A stretch of 64,000 nt of DNA from Albidovulum sp. (GCA_020637635.1 JACKKB010000003.1:372001-436000), one strand, 5' to 3'. Counted from the first letter of the stretch, positions 35,724 to 46,428 are shown. Notes: a model not told the origin generated them from the letters alone. Numbers and translations are program-made.

Positions 35724-36797
35724 ATGCGGAACAGACGGCGGGCGGTCGCGATCGCGGCAGTGTTCCTCGTGGCGGCGGCGACCGCACATGTCATGCAACG
35801 TGGCGACACGATGAGTGCGCGCCTGCGCGGCGCCATCACCGAAACCAGACCGGGTGGGACCGCCGTGGTCGGCGTCACCGAGCTTGCTTCGGCCAGCTCT
35901 GCGATCGACGTTTCCGCAGCTTCGGTCTCGGCCGGCATCTCCGCCACACCGCTTGCGAGCGCGCCCGCGGCAAGCCCGGCGCCTGCCCCAATCGTGGCCA
36001 CGACCCCCGCGGTCGAACCGGTGATCCCGGTTTCCATCGCTTCTGCCGGTCTCGGCTTTCCGCTTGCGCCCCTGCCTCCCGTACATGCCGAGAGGTCAGG
36101 CCGGACCGTTCTCGGCATCGCCTGCGGTCCCGCGACACTGTCGCTTGGAACGACCTCGGGAGCGCTTCTGCGCGTCACCCTCGACGCGCCCTGCCACCCA
36201 AAGGAAAGGGTGACGATCCGCCATGCGGGTCTGACCTTCGCCGATACGACCGATCTCGCCGGTCATCTGGAGGTGACCGTACCCGCCTTCGCGACGCCCG
36301 CCTCCGTCGTGGTCGGCTTCGACAACGGCGATCGGCTCTCCGAGATGCGCCAGGTGCCCGACCTTCACGCCGTGACCCGCACCGCTGTCGCATGGTCAGG
36401 CGTCGAGGGATTTGGCCTGGCCGCTATCGCGGCCATGCCCGCCGCCGGCCTGTCGGGCGAGACCGGGGCTGTGTCCGCTGTGGCGAAAACCCCTCAATCC
36501 GATGTCAACCTGATCCGGCTCGGCGACCCCGGGGCCGAGGATCCGAAGCTCGCCCTCGTCTCCACCGCGCCTGCGGACCTGCCGCCTGCGGAAATCGAGA
36601 TCTCGGCGGAGATCACCGCGGCAACCTGCGGCAAGGAGCTTTCCGGCCAGATCCTGCGCCTCGCCCCGGGGGGCGCCCGCAGCTACGATCAGATCGGCAT
36701 CGCGATGGCCGGCTGCGACACCATCGGCGGCGCGGCTCTCCTGCGGCTCGTTCCCGTTGCGGAGGATGACGTGAAGCTCGCCCTGCTCGGCGGCTGA
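35724..36797 (+). CDS. Exported or membrane-anchored protein of unknown function
   Basis: 357-aa protein with an N-terminal hydrophobic segment after MRNRRR (AVAIAAVFLVAAATAHVMQ), acting as signal anchor or signal peptide. An Ala/Ser/Pro-rich linker covers about residues 55-110. A C-terminal part follows with cysteines in IACGPATLSLGTTSG, APCHPKERV, ITAATCGKELSG and MAGCDTIGG that may form disulfides in the periplasm. I do not recognise the family with confidence. An inverted repeat GGCAAT-N8-ATTGCC lies upstream at 35634-35653. The stop is 4 bases from the convergent radC stop. Confidence 0.7.
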   Translation: MRNRRRAVAIAAVFLVAAATAHVMQRGDTMSARLRGAITETRPGGTAVVGVTELASASSAIDVSAASVSAGISATPLASAPAASPAPAPIVATTPAVEPVIPVSIASAGLGFPLAPLPPVHAERSGRTVLGIACGPATLSLGTTSGALLRVTLDAPCHPKERVTIRHAGLTFADTTDLAGHLEVTVPAFATPASVVVGFDNGDRLSEMRQVPDLHAVTRTAVAWSGVEGFGLAAIAAMPAAGLSGETGAVSAVAKTPQSDVNLIRLGDPGAEDPKLALVSTAPADLPPAEIEISAEITAATCGKELSGQILRLAPGGARSYDQIGIAMAGCDTIGGAALLRLVPVAEDDVKLALLGG

Positions 36798-36801
36798 GGC
36801 G

Positions 36802-37566
36802 CTAGAGATAACCGGCCGAGCGGAAACTGAGCTCGCGCGACTTGCCGACGATCAGGTGATCGTGGACCGTGATCCCCATCACCTCGGCCGCATCGCAGAT
36901 CTGTGCCGTCACGCTGATGTCGGCCTCCGAAGGGGTAGGATCACCCGACGGATGATTGTGCACGAGGATGAGCGCGCTCGCGTTCAGTTCCAGCGCCCGC
37001 TTGACGACCTCGCGCGGATAGACCGGAACATGGTCGACCGTCCCCTTGGCCTGTTCCTCGTCGGCGACGAGCATGTTCTTGCGGTCGAGATAGAGCACCC
37101 GGAACTGCTCGATCTCGCGGTGCGACATCGCGGTGCGGCAATAGTCCAGCAACTGGTCCCAGGACGACAGCACATGTCGATGCATCACCCGCGCCCGCGC
37201 CAGCCGGTGCGCCGCCGCCTCGACGAGCTTCAGCTGCACGATCACCGTATCGCCCACACCCGCGACCTGCCGGAGCTGCTCCGACGGCGCCGAGATCACC
37301 CGCGCGAAGTCGCCGAAGCGGTCGATGAGGGCGCGGGCGAGCGGCTTCATGTCCTGCCGCGGCACCGCGAAAAGCACCATCTCCAGAAGCTCGTAGTCCG
37401 GCATCGCCGCCGCCCCGCCCTCCATGAAGCGCGCCCGAAGCCGCTGCCGGTGGTCGCGGATATACGAGGGCAGCCTGCCGGCAACGAGAGCCTGTTCAGG
37501 GGCTTCGTCGCCGGAAAAGAGCGGCATGGGGGCATCGGAGAAGGCATGAGTCCTGGTCATGCCCAA
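36802..37566 (-). CDS. radC: RadC-family JAMM/MPN+ protein
   Basis: 254-aa RadC homologue. A helix-hairpin-helix-like N-terminal region (LRQVAGVGDTVIVQLKLVEA, about 95-115) precedes the JAMM metalloprotease-like domain, with Glu in the KRALELNASALILVHNHP approach and the metal site HNHPSGDPTPSEAD (about 205-218). The original DNA-repair phenotype assigned to radC has been withdrawn, so its role is uncertain. It lies 45 bases downstream of dnaJ on the same strand and could be read from the heat-shock transcript. Confidence 0.93.
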   Translation of the reverse strand: MGMTRTHAFSDAPMPLFSGDEAPEQALVAGRLPSYIRDHRQRLRARFMEGGAAAMPDYELLEMVLFAVPRQDMKPLARALIDRFGDFARVISAPSEQLRQVAGVGDTVIVQLKLVEAAAHRLARARVMHRHVLSSWDQLLDYCRTAMSHREIEQFRVLYLDRKNMLVADEEQAKGTVDHVPVYPREVVKRALELNASALILVHNHPSGDPTPSEADISVTAQICDAAEVMGITVHDHLIVGKSRELSFRSAGYL

Positions 37567-37610
37567 GGCTCGCCTGTCAAGATGAACGAAGGCTTAACGC
37601 CGCCCGCAGG

Positions 37611-38765
37611 TCAGCCTTTCATTCCATCCCAGAAATGCTTCACCTTGGAGAAGAAGGACGACCCTTCGGGGTTGTTGTCGGCGGCGATGCCCTCGAACTC
37701 GCGCAGGATCTCCCGCTGGCGCGACGTCAGGTTCACCGGCGTTTCGACGGCGATCTCGATCAGCATGTCGCCGGTCCCGGCACCGCGCAGCGCCGGCATC
37801 CCCTTGCCGCGGAGCCGCATCTGCTTGCCGGTCTGGGTGCCCGAGGGCACCTTCACCCGGCTCCGGCCGCCGTCGATGGTCGGAACTTCGACCTCGCCGC
37901 CGAGCGCCGCCGCAGTCATCGAAACAGGAACCCGGCAATACAGGTTCACGCCGTCGCGCTGGAAAAGGGCATGTTCGCGAACCTCGATGAAGATGTAGAG
38001 ATCGCCCGTCGGCCCGCCCCGCATTCCGGCCTCGCCCTCGCCGGCCAGACGGATCCGCGTGCCCGTCTCGACCCCGGCGGGAATATTGACCGAGAGCTGG
38101 CGCTCCTTCTCCATCCGCCCCTGACCGTGGCAGGTCTTGCACGGGTTCTTGATCCGCTGGCCAAGCCCACCACAGGTCGGGCAGGTGCGCTCGACCGTGA
38201 AGAAGCCCTGCTGGGCGCGCACCTTGCCCATGCCTGAACAGGTCGGACAGGTCTCGGGCTCTGCGCCGCCCTCTGCGCCGGTGCCGTTGCAGGAAGAACA
38301 GGCGACGGAGGCAGGAACGGTGATCGCCTTCTGAACGCCGCGATAGGCCTCTTCAAGCGTGACGCGCAGATTGTAGCGCAGATCCGAGCCGCGCTGCGCG
38401 CGTTGCCGCGCGCCGCCGCCGGGGCCGCGGCCACCCATGAAGTCGCCGAAAAGATCCTCGAACACATCCGAAAAGGCCGAAGCGAAATCGCCCTGACCCT
38501 GTGGCCCGCGCCCGCCCTGGGCCCCCGGTCCCATGCCACCCTCGAAGGCGGCATGACCAAATCGGTCATAGGCGGCCTTGCGGTTGGCATCCTTCAGCAC
38601 ATCGTAGGCCTCGTTCACTTCCTTGAACTGCGCCTCGGACTCGGGATTGTCCTTGTTGCGGTCGGGGTGAAGTTCCTTCGCCTTGGCGCGATAGGCCTTC
38701 TTGATCTGTTCGGCCGAAGCGCCGCGCGCCACGCCGAGCACGTCATAGTAATCGCGTTTCGCCAT
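37611..38765 (-). CDS. dnaJ: Co-chaperone DnaJ
   Basis: 384-aa Hsp40 that stimulates DnaK ATPase and delivers substrates. The J domain carries the HPD tripeptide in ELHPDRNKDNPESE. A Gly/Phe-rich linker follows (GGMGPGAQGGRGPQGQGDF, GGRGPGGGARQRA). Four zinc motifs come next: CSSCNGTGAEGG, CPTCSGMGKVRA, CPTCGGLGQRIK and CKTCHGQGRMEK. Then come the substrate-binding C-terminal domains. It lies 84 bases downstream of dnaK, with a long stem-loop in between. Confidence 0.97.
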   Translation of the reverse strand: MAKRDYYDVLGVARGASAEQIKKAYRAKAKELHPDRNKDNPESEAQFKEVNEAYDVLKDANRKAAYDRFGHAAFEGGMGPGAQGGRGPQGQGDFASAFSDVFEDLFGDFMGGRGPGGGARQRAQRGSDLRYNLRVTLEEAYRGVQKAITVPASVACSSCNGTGAEGGAEPETCPTCSGMGKVRAQQGFFTVERTCPTCGGLGQRIKNPCKTCHGQGRMEKERQLSVNIPAGVETGTRIRLAGEGEAGMRGGPTGDLYIFIEVREHALFQRDGVNLYCRVPVSMTAAALGGEVEVPTIDGGRSRVKVPSGTQTGKQMRLRGKGMPALRGAGTGDMLIEIAVETPVNLTSRQREILREFEGIAADNNPEGSSFFSKVKHFWDGMKG

Positions 38766-38800
38766 TCTTCGCCCTTTCAGGGGCCCATTCGGGGGACACG

Positions 38801-38832
38801 TGGGCCGGACCGACGGAAATCGGTCCGGCCCA
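38801..38832 (-). other. Intercistronic 13-bp stem-loop between dnaK and dnaJ
   Basis: TGGGCCGGACCGA (38801-38813) and TCGGTCCGGCCCA (38820-38832) are perfectly complementary with a 6-base loop. No T-run follows on the minus strand, so it is not a normal intrinsic terminator. A structure here could protect the dnaK 3' end or reduce read-through, giving more DnaK than DnaJ. Confidence 0.7.
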
Positions 38833-38849
38833 TGGAGTTCCGGTTCGCG

Positions 38850-40766
<1,917 letters not shown>

Positions 40767-40874
40767 GTGCTAGACCTTTCTTTCGGCGATATAGCGGCGC
40801 CAGACCCGATTGCGGCCTCTGGCCCCGATCCCAGGACTTGGCCCGGGCATGGCGCCCGAACCGGCTTCGTGGGG

Positions 40875-40904
40875 TATATAAGGAGCGGCCCGGCAGGCTG
40901 CAAG
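40875..40904 (-). promoter_or_regulatory. Sigma-32 (RpoH)-type heat-shock promoter of dnaK
   Basis: On the minus strand CTTG (40904-40901) and CCTTATATA (40883-40875) are separated by 17 bases. This matches the alphaproteobacterial RpoH pattern of a CTTG-containing -35 and a C-rich CyTATnT -10. The predicted leader is about 100 bases. The position upstream of dnaK makes the assignment likely. Confidence 0.65.
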
Positions 40905-40937
40905 CGGCCGAAGAGACGGAAAATCGGGTAAAAAGCC

Positions 40938-41573
40938 ATGGAAAACACACCTCCGCCCGGGCCGACGACAGGCACGGCCCTGCATATCGGCGGGGCAACG
41001 CTGCACCCGGGGTTCCTCGACGCGGAGAGCCAGGCCGCGATGGTCGGCGACATCGCGCGCATCATGCATCTCGCGCCGCCCTTCTCGCCGATCACGTCCT
41101 GGGGCAAGCCGATGTCGGTCGCCATGACCTCGGCCGGAAAATACGGCTGGTTCTCGGATCGACGGGGCTATCGCTACGTGACCGCTCACCCGGCAGGGGG
41201 CGCCTGGCCGCCGATCCCGACCTCGGTGCTGGCCGTCTGGCGGCGGCTGGTCGGCCGGACGCGCGATCCCGACTGCTGTCTCGTCAATCACTATCGGCCC
41301 GGCGCCCGCATGGGTCTTCACCAGGATCGGGACGAGGCGGATTTCAGCTGGCCGGTTCTGTCCATCAGCCTGGGCGACGAGGCACGCTTTGCCATCGGCG
41401 GCACCAGGCGCAGCGACCCGGTCGAACGCTTCTGGCTGCGGTCGGGCGATGTGCTTCTGCTCGGCGGTGCGGCAAGGCTGGCCTATCACGGCGTCGACCG
41501 CATCGCGCCCGAAAGCTCGGCGCTGATCCCGCAGGGTGGCCGCATCAACCTGACGCTCAGGGTGGTGGACTGA
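40938..41573 (+). CDS. alkB: AlkB-type alpha-ketoglutarate-dependent dioxygenase
   Basis: 211-aa Fe(II)/2-oxoglutarate enzyme that removes N1-methyladenine and N3-methylcytosine lesions by oxidative demethylation. The metal triad is His128, Asp130 (LHQDRDEADFSWPVLS) and His184 (AYHGVDRI). The 2-oxoglutarate arginines are Arg202 and Arg208 (GGRINLTLRV). These lie within a few residues of the E. coli AlkB positions, and the length is similar. It is divergent from dnaK with a 171-bp gap and nearly touches the convergent permease gene. Confidence 0.94.
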   Translation: MENTPPPGPTTGTALHIGGATLHPGFLDAESQAAMVGDIARIMHLAPPFSPITSWGKPMSVAMTSAGKYGWFSDRRGYRYVTAHPAGGAWPPIPTSVLAVWRRLVGRTRDPDCCLVNHYRPGARMGLHQDRDEADFSWPVLSISLGDEARFAIGGTRRSDPVERFWLRSGDVLLLGGAARLAYHGVDRIAPESSALIPQGGRINLTLRVVD

Positions 41574-41577
41574 CCGG

Positions 41578-42399
41578 CTACTTGCCCGCGAACCAGCTGG
41601 CCGAGACACGATGCCGGGTAAAATACTCGGCCATGAGCCCGATCACGACGAGAACGATCGTCACATAGACCGGGTAGGTGATCGAGGTATAGCGCGGGAA
41701 ATAGTTCACGAACGCAAAGCCGCGCGCCTGGTCGATGATGTGGAAGAGCGGGTTCCAGTCGAACATGGCAAGCATCGTCGCGGTAAGGGAATTCGCCGTG
41801 AACATCTTGCCCGACGCCACCATGTTGGCGCGCCGGTAAAGTGTCTGAACGATCCGGAAGAAGGCGGGCCACCAGGGCTTGAATGCCAGCAGCACCAGAC
41901 CGACGCTGATCCCGTTCAGCCACGACAGGACGATCATGCAGGCAAATCCGACCGGATCGAGGATCTGGACCGCGCCCGTCGCCAGATCGTAGGCGATCAG
42001 GATCGTCAGGATCGACAGCGCCTGGGTGTAGAGCGCCCCGAGCGCCGCCGAGCAGATCGAGATCACCATGTTCATCGGCGCGTGCAACATCATCGACGAG
42101 GTCGGGCCCTCGGCGCTCGCGACGGCACCGACCGAGCGGATGTTGGTCTGGTAGATGAAGATTCCGCTGAGGAGATAGACGATGAAGTCGCCGCGGATCG
42201 CCGTCCTGCGCATCCCCATGAGAGTGACCATCAGGTAGAAGACCGCCAGCATGACCAGCACCTGGACGATGTTCATCAGCAGCCCGATGATCGCGTTGCT
42301 GTGTTCCTTCCGAATCGACCGGACGGTGTTCTCATGAATGAGAAGCAACATCGAGAAGGCGGTCTGCGGAACCGTCCGGGATCGGTTGACGTTGAACAT
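41578..42399 (-). CDS. ABC-2 type polysaccharide exporter permease (KpsM-like)
   Basis: 273-aa membrane protein with six hydrophobic helices. The first is IIGLLMNIVQVLVMLAVFYL (about 38-57) and the last is YPVYVTIVLVVIGLMAEYF. It fits the KpsM/RkpT-type inner-membrane subunit that exports capsule or O-antigen-like polysaccharide with a KpsT ATPase. No ATPase gene is adjacent on either side, so it stands alone here. It is divergent from the cysQ-kdsB pair, and KdsB makes CMP-Kdo, a component of group II capsule linkers. That supports a surface-polysaccharide role but does not prove it. Confidence 0.78.
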   Translation of the reverse strand: MFNVNRSRTVPQTAFSMLLLIHENTVRSIRKEHSNAIIGLLMNIVQVLVMLAVFYLMVTLMGMRRTAIRGDFIVYLLSGIFIYQTNIRSVGAVASAEGPTSSMMLHAPMNMVISICSAALGALYTQALSILTILIAYDLATGAVQILDPVGFACMIVLSWLNGISVGLVLLAFKPWWPAFFRIVQTLYRRANMVASGKMFTANSLTATMLAMFDWNPLFHIIDQARGFAFVNYFPRYTSITYPVYVTIVLVVIGLMAEYFTRHRVSASWFAGK

Positions 42400-42519
42400 C
42401 TCTGTGCTAGCTGCCTGCCACGATCCCGTTTTTCCGGGGAAATTCTTGCCGTTCGGTTAGCAGCTCATCATAAGATGAGGCAAAACGCCAATCAACTTGG
42501 CGCAGAAAGGAAGTTTGCC

Positions 42520-43317
42520 GTGGATTTCGACCATCTCGCCACAGTGATGCGCCGGCTCGCGCTTGGGGCCGGCGACCGCATCTTGGACGTCTACAACGCC
42601 GAGGATTTCGAGGTTCGGTCGAAATCCGACGCGAGCCCGGTAACCGAGGCGGACGAACTGGCGGATGCACTCATCTCCGAAGGGCTTGCCGAGGCCTTTC
42701 CGTCGCTGCCGATCGTCACCGAGGAACAGGCGGCAAGCCATCGCCAGACGGTCGCGACATTCCTTATTGTCGACCCGCTCGACGGCACCAAGGAATTCGT
42801 CCAGCGCCGCGGCGATTTCACCGTCAACATCGCCTATGTCGAAGACGGCGTGCCGTTGCGCGGTGTTGTCTACGCACCGGCCAAGGGTCGGCTCTTCTAC
42901 ACTCTTGGCGACGGCCGCTCGGTCGAGGAGAGCGGTCCCTTCGCTAAGGATGCGCCGGGCGAGACCCATCCGATCAGCGTCTCGATGCCCGACAATCGCG
43001 CGCTCATGGTGGTGGCCTCGAAATCGCACCGCGACCAGGCCACCGACGACTACATCGCCCGCTATGCCGTGCGCGACATGACGAGCGCGGGGTCCAGCCT
43101 TAAGTTCTGCCTGGTGGCAACCGGCGAGGCCGATCTCTACCCCCGGCTCGGCCGCACGATGGAATGGGACACGGCCGCGGGCGATGCCGTCCTGCGCGGC
43201 GCCGGCGGCGCCGTGGTGCGGTTCGACGATCACGGCGCCCTCGCCTATGGCAAGCCCGGGTTCGAGAACCCCTTCTTCATCGCCTACGCGCCGGGTGTCC
43301 TGCTGGTGAAGGAATGA
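42520..43317 (+). CDS. cysQ: CysQ/inositol-monophosphatase-family phosphatase
   Basis: 265-aa member of the Mg-dependent inositol phosphatase superfamily. Metal ligands are Glu68/69 (IVTEEQ) and Asp85 and Asp88 (IVDPLDGTKEF), with the late signature MEWDTAAGDAVLRGAGG. CysQ hydrolyses 3'-phosphoadenosine-5'-phosphate, the by-product of PAPS use by sulfotransferases. That makes the presence of three sulfotransferase genes in this window notable. GTG 42520 has AAGGAAG six bases upstream and is preferred over ATG 42475. The stop overlaps the kdsB start (ATGA). Confidence 0.8.
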   Translation: MDFDHLATVMRRLALGAGDRILDVYNAEDFEVRSKSDASPVTEADELADALISEGLAEAFPSLPIVTEEQAASHRQTVATFLIVDPLDGTKEFVQRRGDFTVNIAYVEDGVPLRGVVYAPAKGRLFYTLGDGRSVEESGPFAKDAPGETHPISVSMPDNRALMVVASKSHRDQATDDYIARYAVRDMTSAGSSLKFCLVATGEADLYPRLGRTMEWDTAAGDAVLRGAGGAVVRFDDHGALAYGKPGFENPFFIAYAPGVLLVKE

Positions 43318-44120
43318 CCACCCTCATCGTCATTCCGGCCCGCTTTGCATCCAGCCGCTACCCGGGCAAGCCGCTCGTCGCCCTGCGTGGCGCCGGCGGA
43401 ACCTCGCGGACCCTCATCGAACGCAGCTTCATGGCCGCGAGCGCCGTGTCTGGCGTTGACCGGGTCGTCGTCGCGACGGATGACACGCGCATTGCCGATG
43501 CCGCCCGGGGCTTCGGCGCCGAGGTGGTGATGACCTCGGAGAGCTGCCGCAACGGCACCGAACGCTGCGCCGAGGCCCATGCGGTGCTGGGTGGCGGCTA
43601 TGACATCGTCGTCAACCTGCAGGGTGACGCCCCGCTGACCCCGCACTGGTTCGTCGAGGCGCTGATCGACGGCCTTCGCGCCGATACCGGCGCCGATATC
43701 GCCACCCCGGTCCTTCGCTGCGACGGACGGGCGCTGAGCGGCTTTCTCGATGATCGCCGCGCCGGCCGCGTCGGCGGCACGACCGCGGTCCTCGGCAAGG
43801 ACAGGCGCGCGCTCTACTTCTCCAAGGAAGTCGTCCCCCATGTCGGACCCGAGCGCAGCTACGGCCCCGACGACGCGACCCCGGTCTTTCACCATGTCGG
43901 CGTCTACGCCTATCGTCCGGCGGCGCTCGCGGCCTACCCGAACTGGCCGATCGGCACACTCGAACAGATGGAGGGGCTGGAGCAGCTCCGGTTTCTCGAA
44001 CAGGGCCGCGCCGTCGCCTGCGTCGAGGTTGCCGCCCGAGGCCGTCAATTCTGGGAGCTGAACAACCCTGAGGATGTCGCCCGCATCGAATCCATGCTCG
44101 ATTCCATGGGGATGCCCTGA
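43314..44120 (+). CDS. kdsB: 3-Deoxy-manno-octulosonate cytidylyltransferase (CMP-Kdo synthetase)
   Basis: 268-aa nucleotidyltransferase that activates Kdo with CTP for LPS or capsule. The N-terminal motif LIVIPARFASSRYPGKPL is the family signature. VVVATDDTRIADAARGFG, SCRNGTERCAEA and VNLQGDAPLTP follow, and the C-terminal region has VGVYAYRPAAL and LEQMEGLEQLRFLE. Coupled to the cysQ-like gene by ATGA. The Kdo supply gene kdsD lies about 10 kb away in the lpt cluster. A GC-rich hairpin follows at 44128-44155. Confidence 0.9.
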   Translation: MTTLIVIPARFASSRYPGKPLVALRGAGGTSRTLIERSFMAASAVSGVDRVVVATDDTRIADAARGFGAEVVMTSESCRNGTERCAEAHAVLGGGYDIVVNLQGDAPLTPHWFVEALIDGLRADTGADIATPVLRCDGRALSGFLDDRRAGRVGGTTAVLGKDRRALYFSKEVVPHVGPERSYGPDDATPVFHHVGVYAYRPAALAAYPNWPIGTLEQMEGLEQLRFLEQGRAVACVEVAARGRQFWELNNPEDVARIESMLDSMGMP

Positions 44121-44127
44121 CGTCTCC

Positions 44128-44155
44128 CGTCCGCAGGCCCCACAGCCTCCGGACG
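44128..44155 (+). other. Hairpin downstream of kdsB
   Basis: Two stacked stems, CGTCCG paired with CGGACG and an inner GGC/GCC, occur just after the kdsB stop. No T-run follows, so it is a weak terminator or 3'-end structure. Confidence 0.35.
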
Positions 44156-44294
44156 TAAGGATTTCCCGACTACAATCGCAGCGTCTTATCGGTTACCGTT
44201 GCCAAACAAATGCCTCCTTTATGTGCTCAATCCCGGTTTGTAGCGGTTTTTTGCTGGGGGATTGCGTCAGTGCGTCATCAAAACGCTGTAGTGC

Positions 44295-44324
44295 ATTGAT
44301 GGTTGACTAGGCTCCCGAATACAA
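44295..44324 (+). promoter_or_regulatory. Candidate sigma-70 promoter of galU-galE
   Basis: TTGATG (44295-44300) and TACAAT (44319-44324) are 18 bases apart, in the AT-rich 248-bp region before galU. The predicted leader is about 38 bases. Only the kdsB hairpin and an AT-rich TTTGTAGCGGTTTTT stretch are otherwise visible in this region. Confidence 0.5.
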
Positions 44325-44368
44325 TGAAACCCGGTCGCGGTCTGACCAGAACGATCAATGGTGGTTCG

Positions 44369-45262
44369 ATGAAGCGCAAAGTTACGAAGGCGATATTCCC
44401 CGTCGCGGGGCTCGGGACACGGTTCCTGCCGGCGACGAAGTCGATCCCGAAAGAGATCATGACCCTGGTGGATCGCCCGCTCATCCAATACGCCATCGAC
44501 GAGGCCCGCGCCGCCGGTATCAAGGAATTCATCTTCGTGACCTCGCGCGGAAAGGGCGCGCTCGAGGACTATTTCGACCACGCCCACGAGCTTGAGGCGA
44601 CGCTGAAGAAGTCCGGCAAGGACGATCTGCTCGAGACGCTGCGCACGACGAACATGGAAAGCGGCGCCATTGCCTATATCCGTCAGCACAGGGCCCTCGG
44701 CCTCGGCCATGCGGTCTGGTGCGCGCGACGGCTGATCGGCAACGAACCCTTCGCCGTGATCCTGCCCGACGACGTCATCGCCGCCGACAAACCCTGCCTG
44801 CAGCAGATGGTCGAGGCCCATGCCGAAGTCGGCGGCAACATGGTCGCCGCGATGGAGGTCGCGCCCGACAAGGCTTCGTCCTACGGCGTGCTCGACATTC
44901 GCGAGGACATGGGCGCGATGGTTTCGGTGAAGGGCATGGTCGAAAAGCCCAAGGCTGCCGAGGCACCCTCCAATCTCGCCGTGATCGGCCGCTACATCCT
45001 CACGCCGAAGGTCCTGCAGAACCTCAACCGCATGAAGTCGGGCGCCGGCGGCGAGATCCAGCTGACCGACGCGATCGCCGAAGAGATCGCGAAGTCGGGC
45101 AATGTCTACGGCTATCGCTTCCGCGGCCAGCGCTTTGATTGTGGCTCCAAGGCGGGCTTCCTTCAGGCGACCGTGGCCTTCGGTCTCGCCCGCGACGAAC
45201 TGCGCGATGAATTCCAGCGCTTTCTCTTCAGCATGACTGCGGTCCAGAAGGCGGCCGAGTAG
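44369..45262 (+). CDS. galU: UTP-glucose-1-phosphate uridylyltransferase
   Basis: 297-aa enzyme making UDP-glucose for surface polysaccharides and lipids. The nucleotide-binding signature is KAIFPVAGLGTRFLPATKSI, then PKEIMTLVDRPLIQY. Asp of the metal site is in AVILPDDVIA, and GEIQLTDAI and YGYRFRGQRFDCGSKAGFLQ complete the family pattern. ATG 44369 gives the standard N-terminus. The galE gene starts 5 bases after its stop, so UDP-glucose synthesis and epimerisation are coordinated. Confidence 0.95.
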   Translation: MKRKVTKAIFPVAGLGTRFLPATKSIPKEIMTLVDRPLIQYAIDEARAAGIKEFIFVTSRGKGALEDYFDHAHELEATLKKSGKDDLLETLRTTNMESGAIAYIRQHRALGLGHAVWCARRLIGNEPFAVILPDDVIAADKPCLQQMVEAHAEVGGNMVAAMEVAPDKASSYGVLDIREDMGAMVSVKGMVEKPKAAEAPSNLAVIGRYILTPKVLQNLNRMKSGAGGEIQLTDAIAEEIAKSGNVYGYRFRGQRFDCGSKAGFLQATVAFGLARDELRDEFQRFLFSMTAVQKAAE

Positions 45263-45267
45263 GCTTC

Positions 45268-46251
45268 ATGACAGTTGTCCTTGTCACGGGCGGCGCAGGC
45301 TATGTCGGCGCGCATGCCTGCAAGGCTCTGCGGGCTGCCGGTTACACGCCGGTCACGTTCGACAACCTGGAGACCGGCTGGCGCGAGGCCGTGAAATACG
45401 GCCCCCTGGAAGAAGGCGACCTTGCCGACCGGGACAGGCTCGACGAGGTGTTCGCCCGCTGGAACCCCGTCGCCGTGATGCATTTCGCCGCCATCAGCCT
45501 CGTCGGCGAGGCGATGCGCGATCCCGGCCGCTACTGGCGCGTGAACCTCCTCGGCGCGCTCAATCTCGTCGAGGCAGCCCTCGCCGCCGACTGTCGGAAC
45601 TTCGTCTTCTCCTCGACATGCGCCACCTACGGCGATCAGGACGGCGTCGTGCTTGACGAGACCTCGGCCCAGATGCCGCTGAATGCCTACGGAAAGTCCA
45701 AGCTCGCGATCGAACAGATGCTCGGCGATTTCGCGGCAAGTCACGGCCTGCGCCCCGTGATCTTCCGTTACTTCAATGTCGCCGGCGCCGATCCCGACGG
45801 CGACGTGGGCGAGTTCCACCAGCCCGAGACCCATCTCATTCCACTCATGCTCGACGCCATCGAGGGCAAGCGGCCGGCATTGACCGTGCATGGCACCGAC
45901 TATCCGACGCCTGACGGCACCTGCATCCGCGACTATGTGCATGTCATGGATCTCGTCGAGGCCCATGTCGCGGGCCTGCGCCGGCTTCTGGCCGGGCAGG
46001 GGGCCGAAGTCTATTGCCTCGGCACCGGCAAGGGCTTTTCGGTTCGCGAGGTGATCGAACATTCCCGTGCCGTCACCAACCGCGAGGTGCCGGTCACGTT
46101 CGGCCCGAGGCGCGACGGCGATGCGGTGTCGCTCGTCTGCGGCAGCGACAAGGCAAGACGGCTGCTCGGCTGGAGCCCGGACCGTTCGTCACTCGCGACG
46201 ATGATCGCCGACGCCTGGCGCTGGCACCAGTTGGGCGGCTTCTCCAACTAG
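45268..46251 (+). CDS. galE: UDP-glucose 4-epimerase
   Basis: 327-aa extended short-chain dehydrogenase interconverting UDP-glucose and UDP-galactose. The NAD-binding motif is VTGGAGYVGAHACKALRAAG and the active-site region SSTCATYGDQDG is followed by the Tyr-x-x-x-Lys YGKSKL. The substrate region HLIPLMLDA and the DGTCIRDYVHVMDLVEAH motif are typical of GalE. It lies 5 bases behind galU. A 177-bp gap separates it from two glycosyltransferase genes that could use its product. Confidence 0.94.
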   Translation: MTVVLVTGGAGYVGAHACKALRAAGYTPVTFDNLETGWREAVKYGPLEEGDLADRDRLDEVFARWNPVAVMHFAAISLVGEAMRDPGRYWRVNLLGALNLVEAALAADCRNFVFSSTCATYGDQDGVVLDETSAQMPLNAYGKSKLAIEQMLGDFAASHGLRPVIFRYFNVAGADPDGDVGEFHQPETHLIPLMLDAIEGKRPALTVHGTDYPTPDGTCIRDYVHVMDLVEAHVAGLRRLLAGQGAEVYCLGTGKGFSVREVIEHSRAVTNREVPVTFGPRRDGDAVSLVCGSDKARRLLGWSPDRSSLATMIADAWRWHQLGGFSN

Positions 46252-46428
46252 CGCAACGAACGCGGCAGAGGCTGCCTTTCAGGATTTACCTCCTCCAAGG
46301 CCGCTTGTATCATTTTTCGAACAATGACACGGGCGGTGCGGCGTCTCCCCGGCCTCGCCGGCTTCGCCCGGGACGGGGTTTGGAAATCTGGCGCACCATA
46401 AGCGCCAGCGCCAGCCAGAGGGGCGGAT

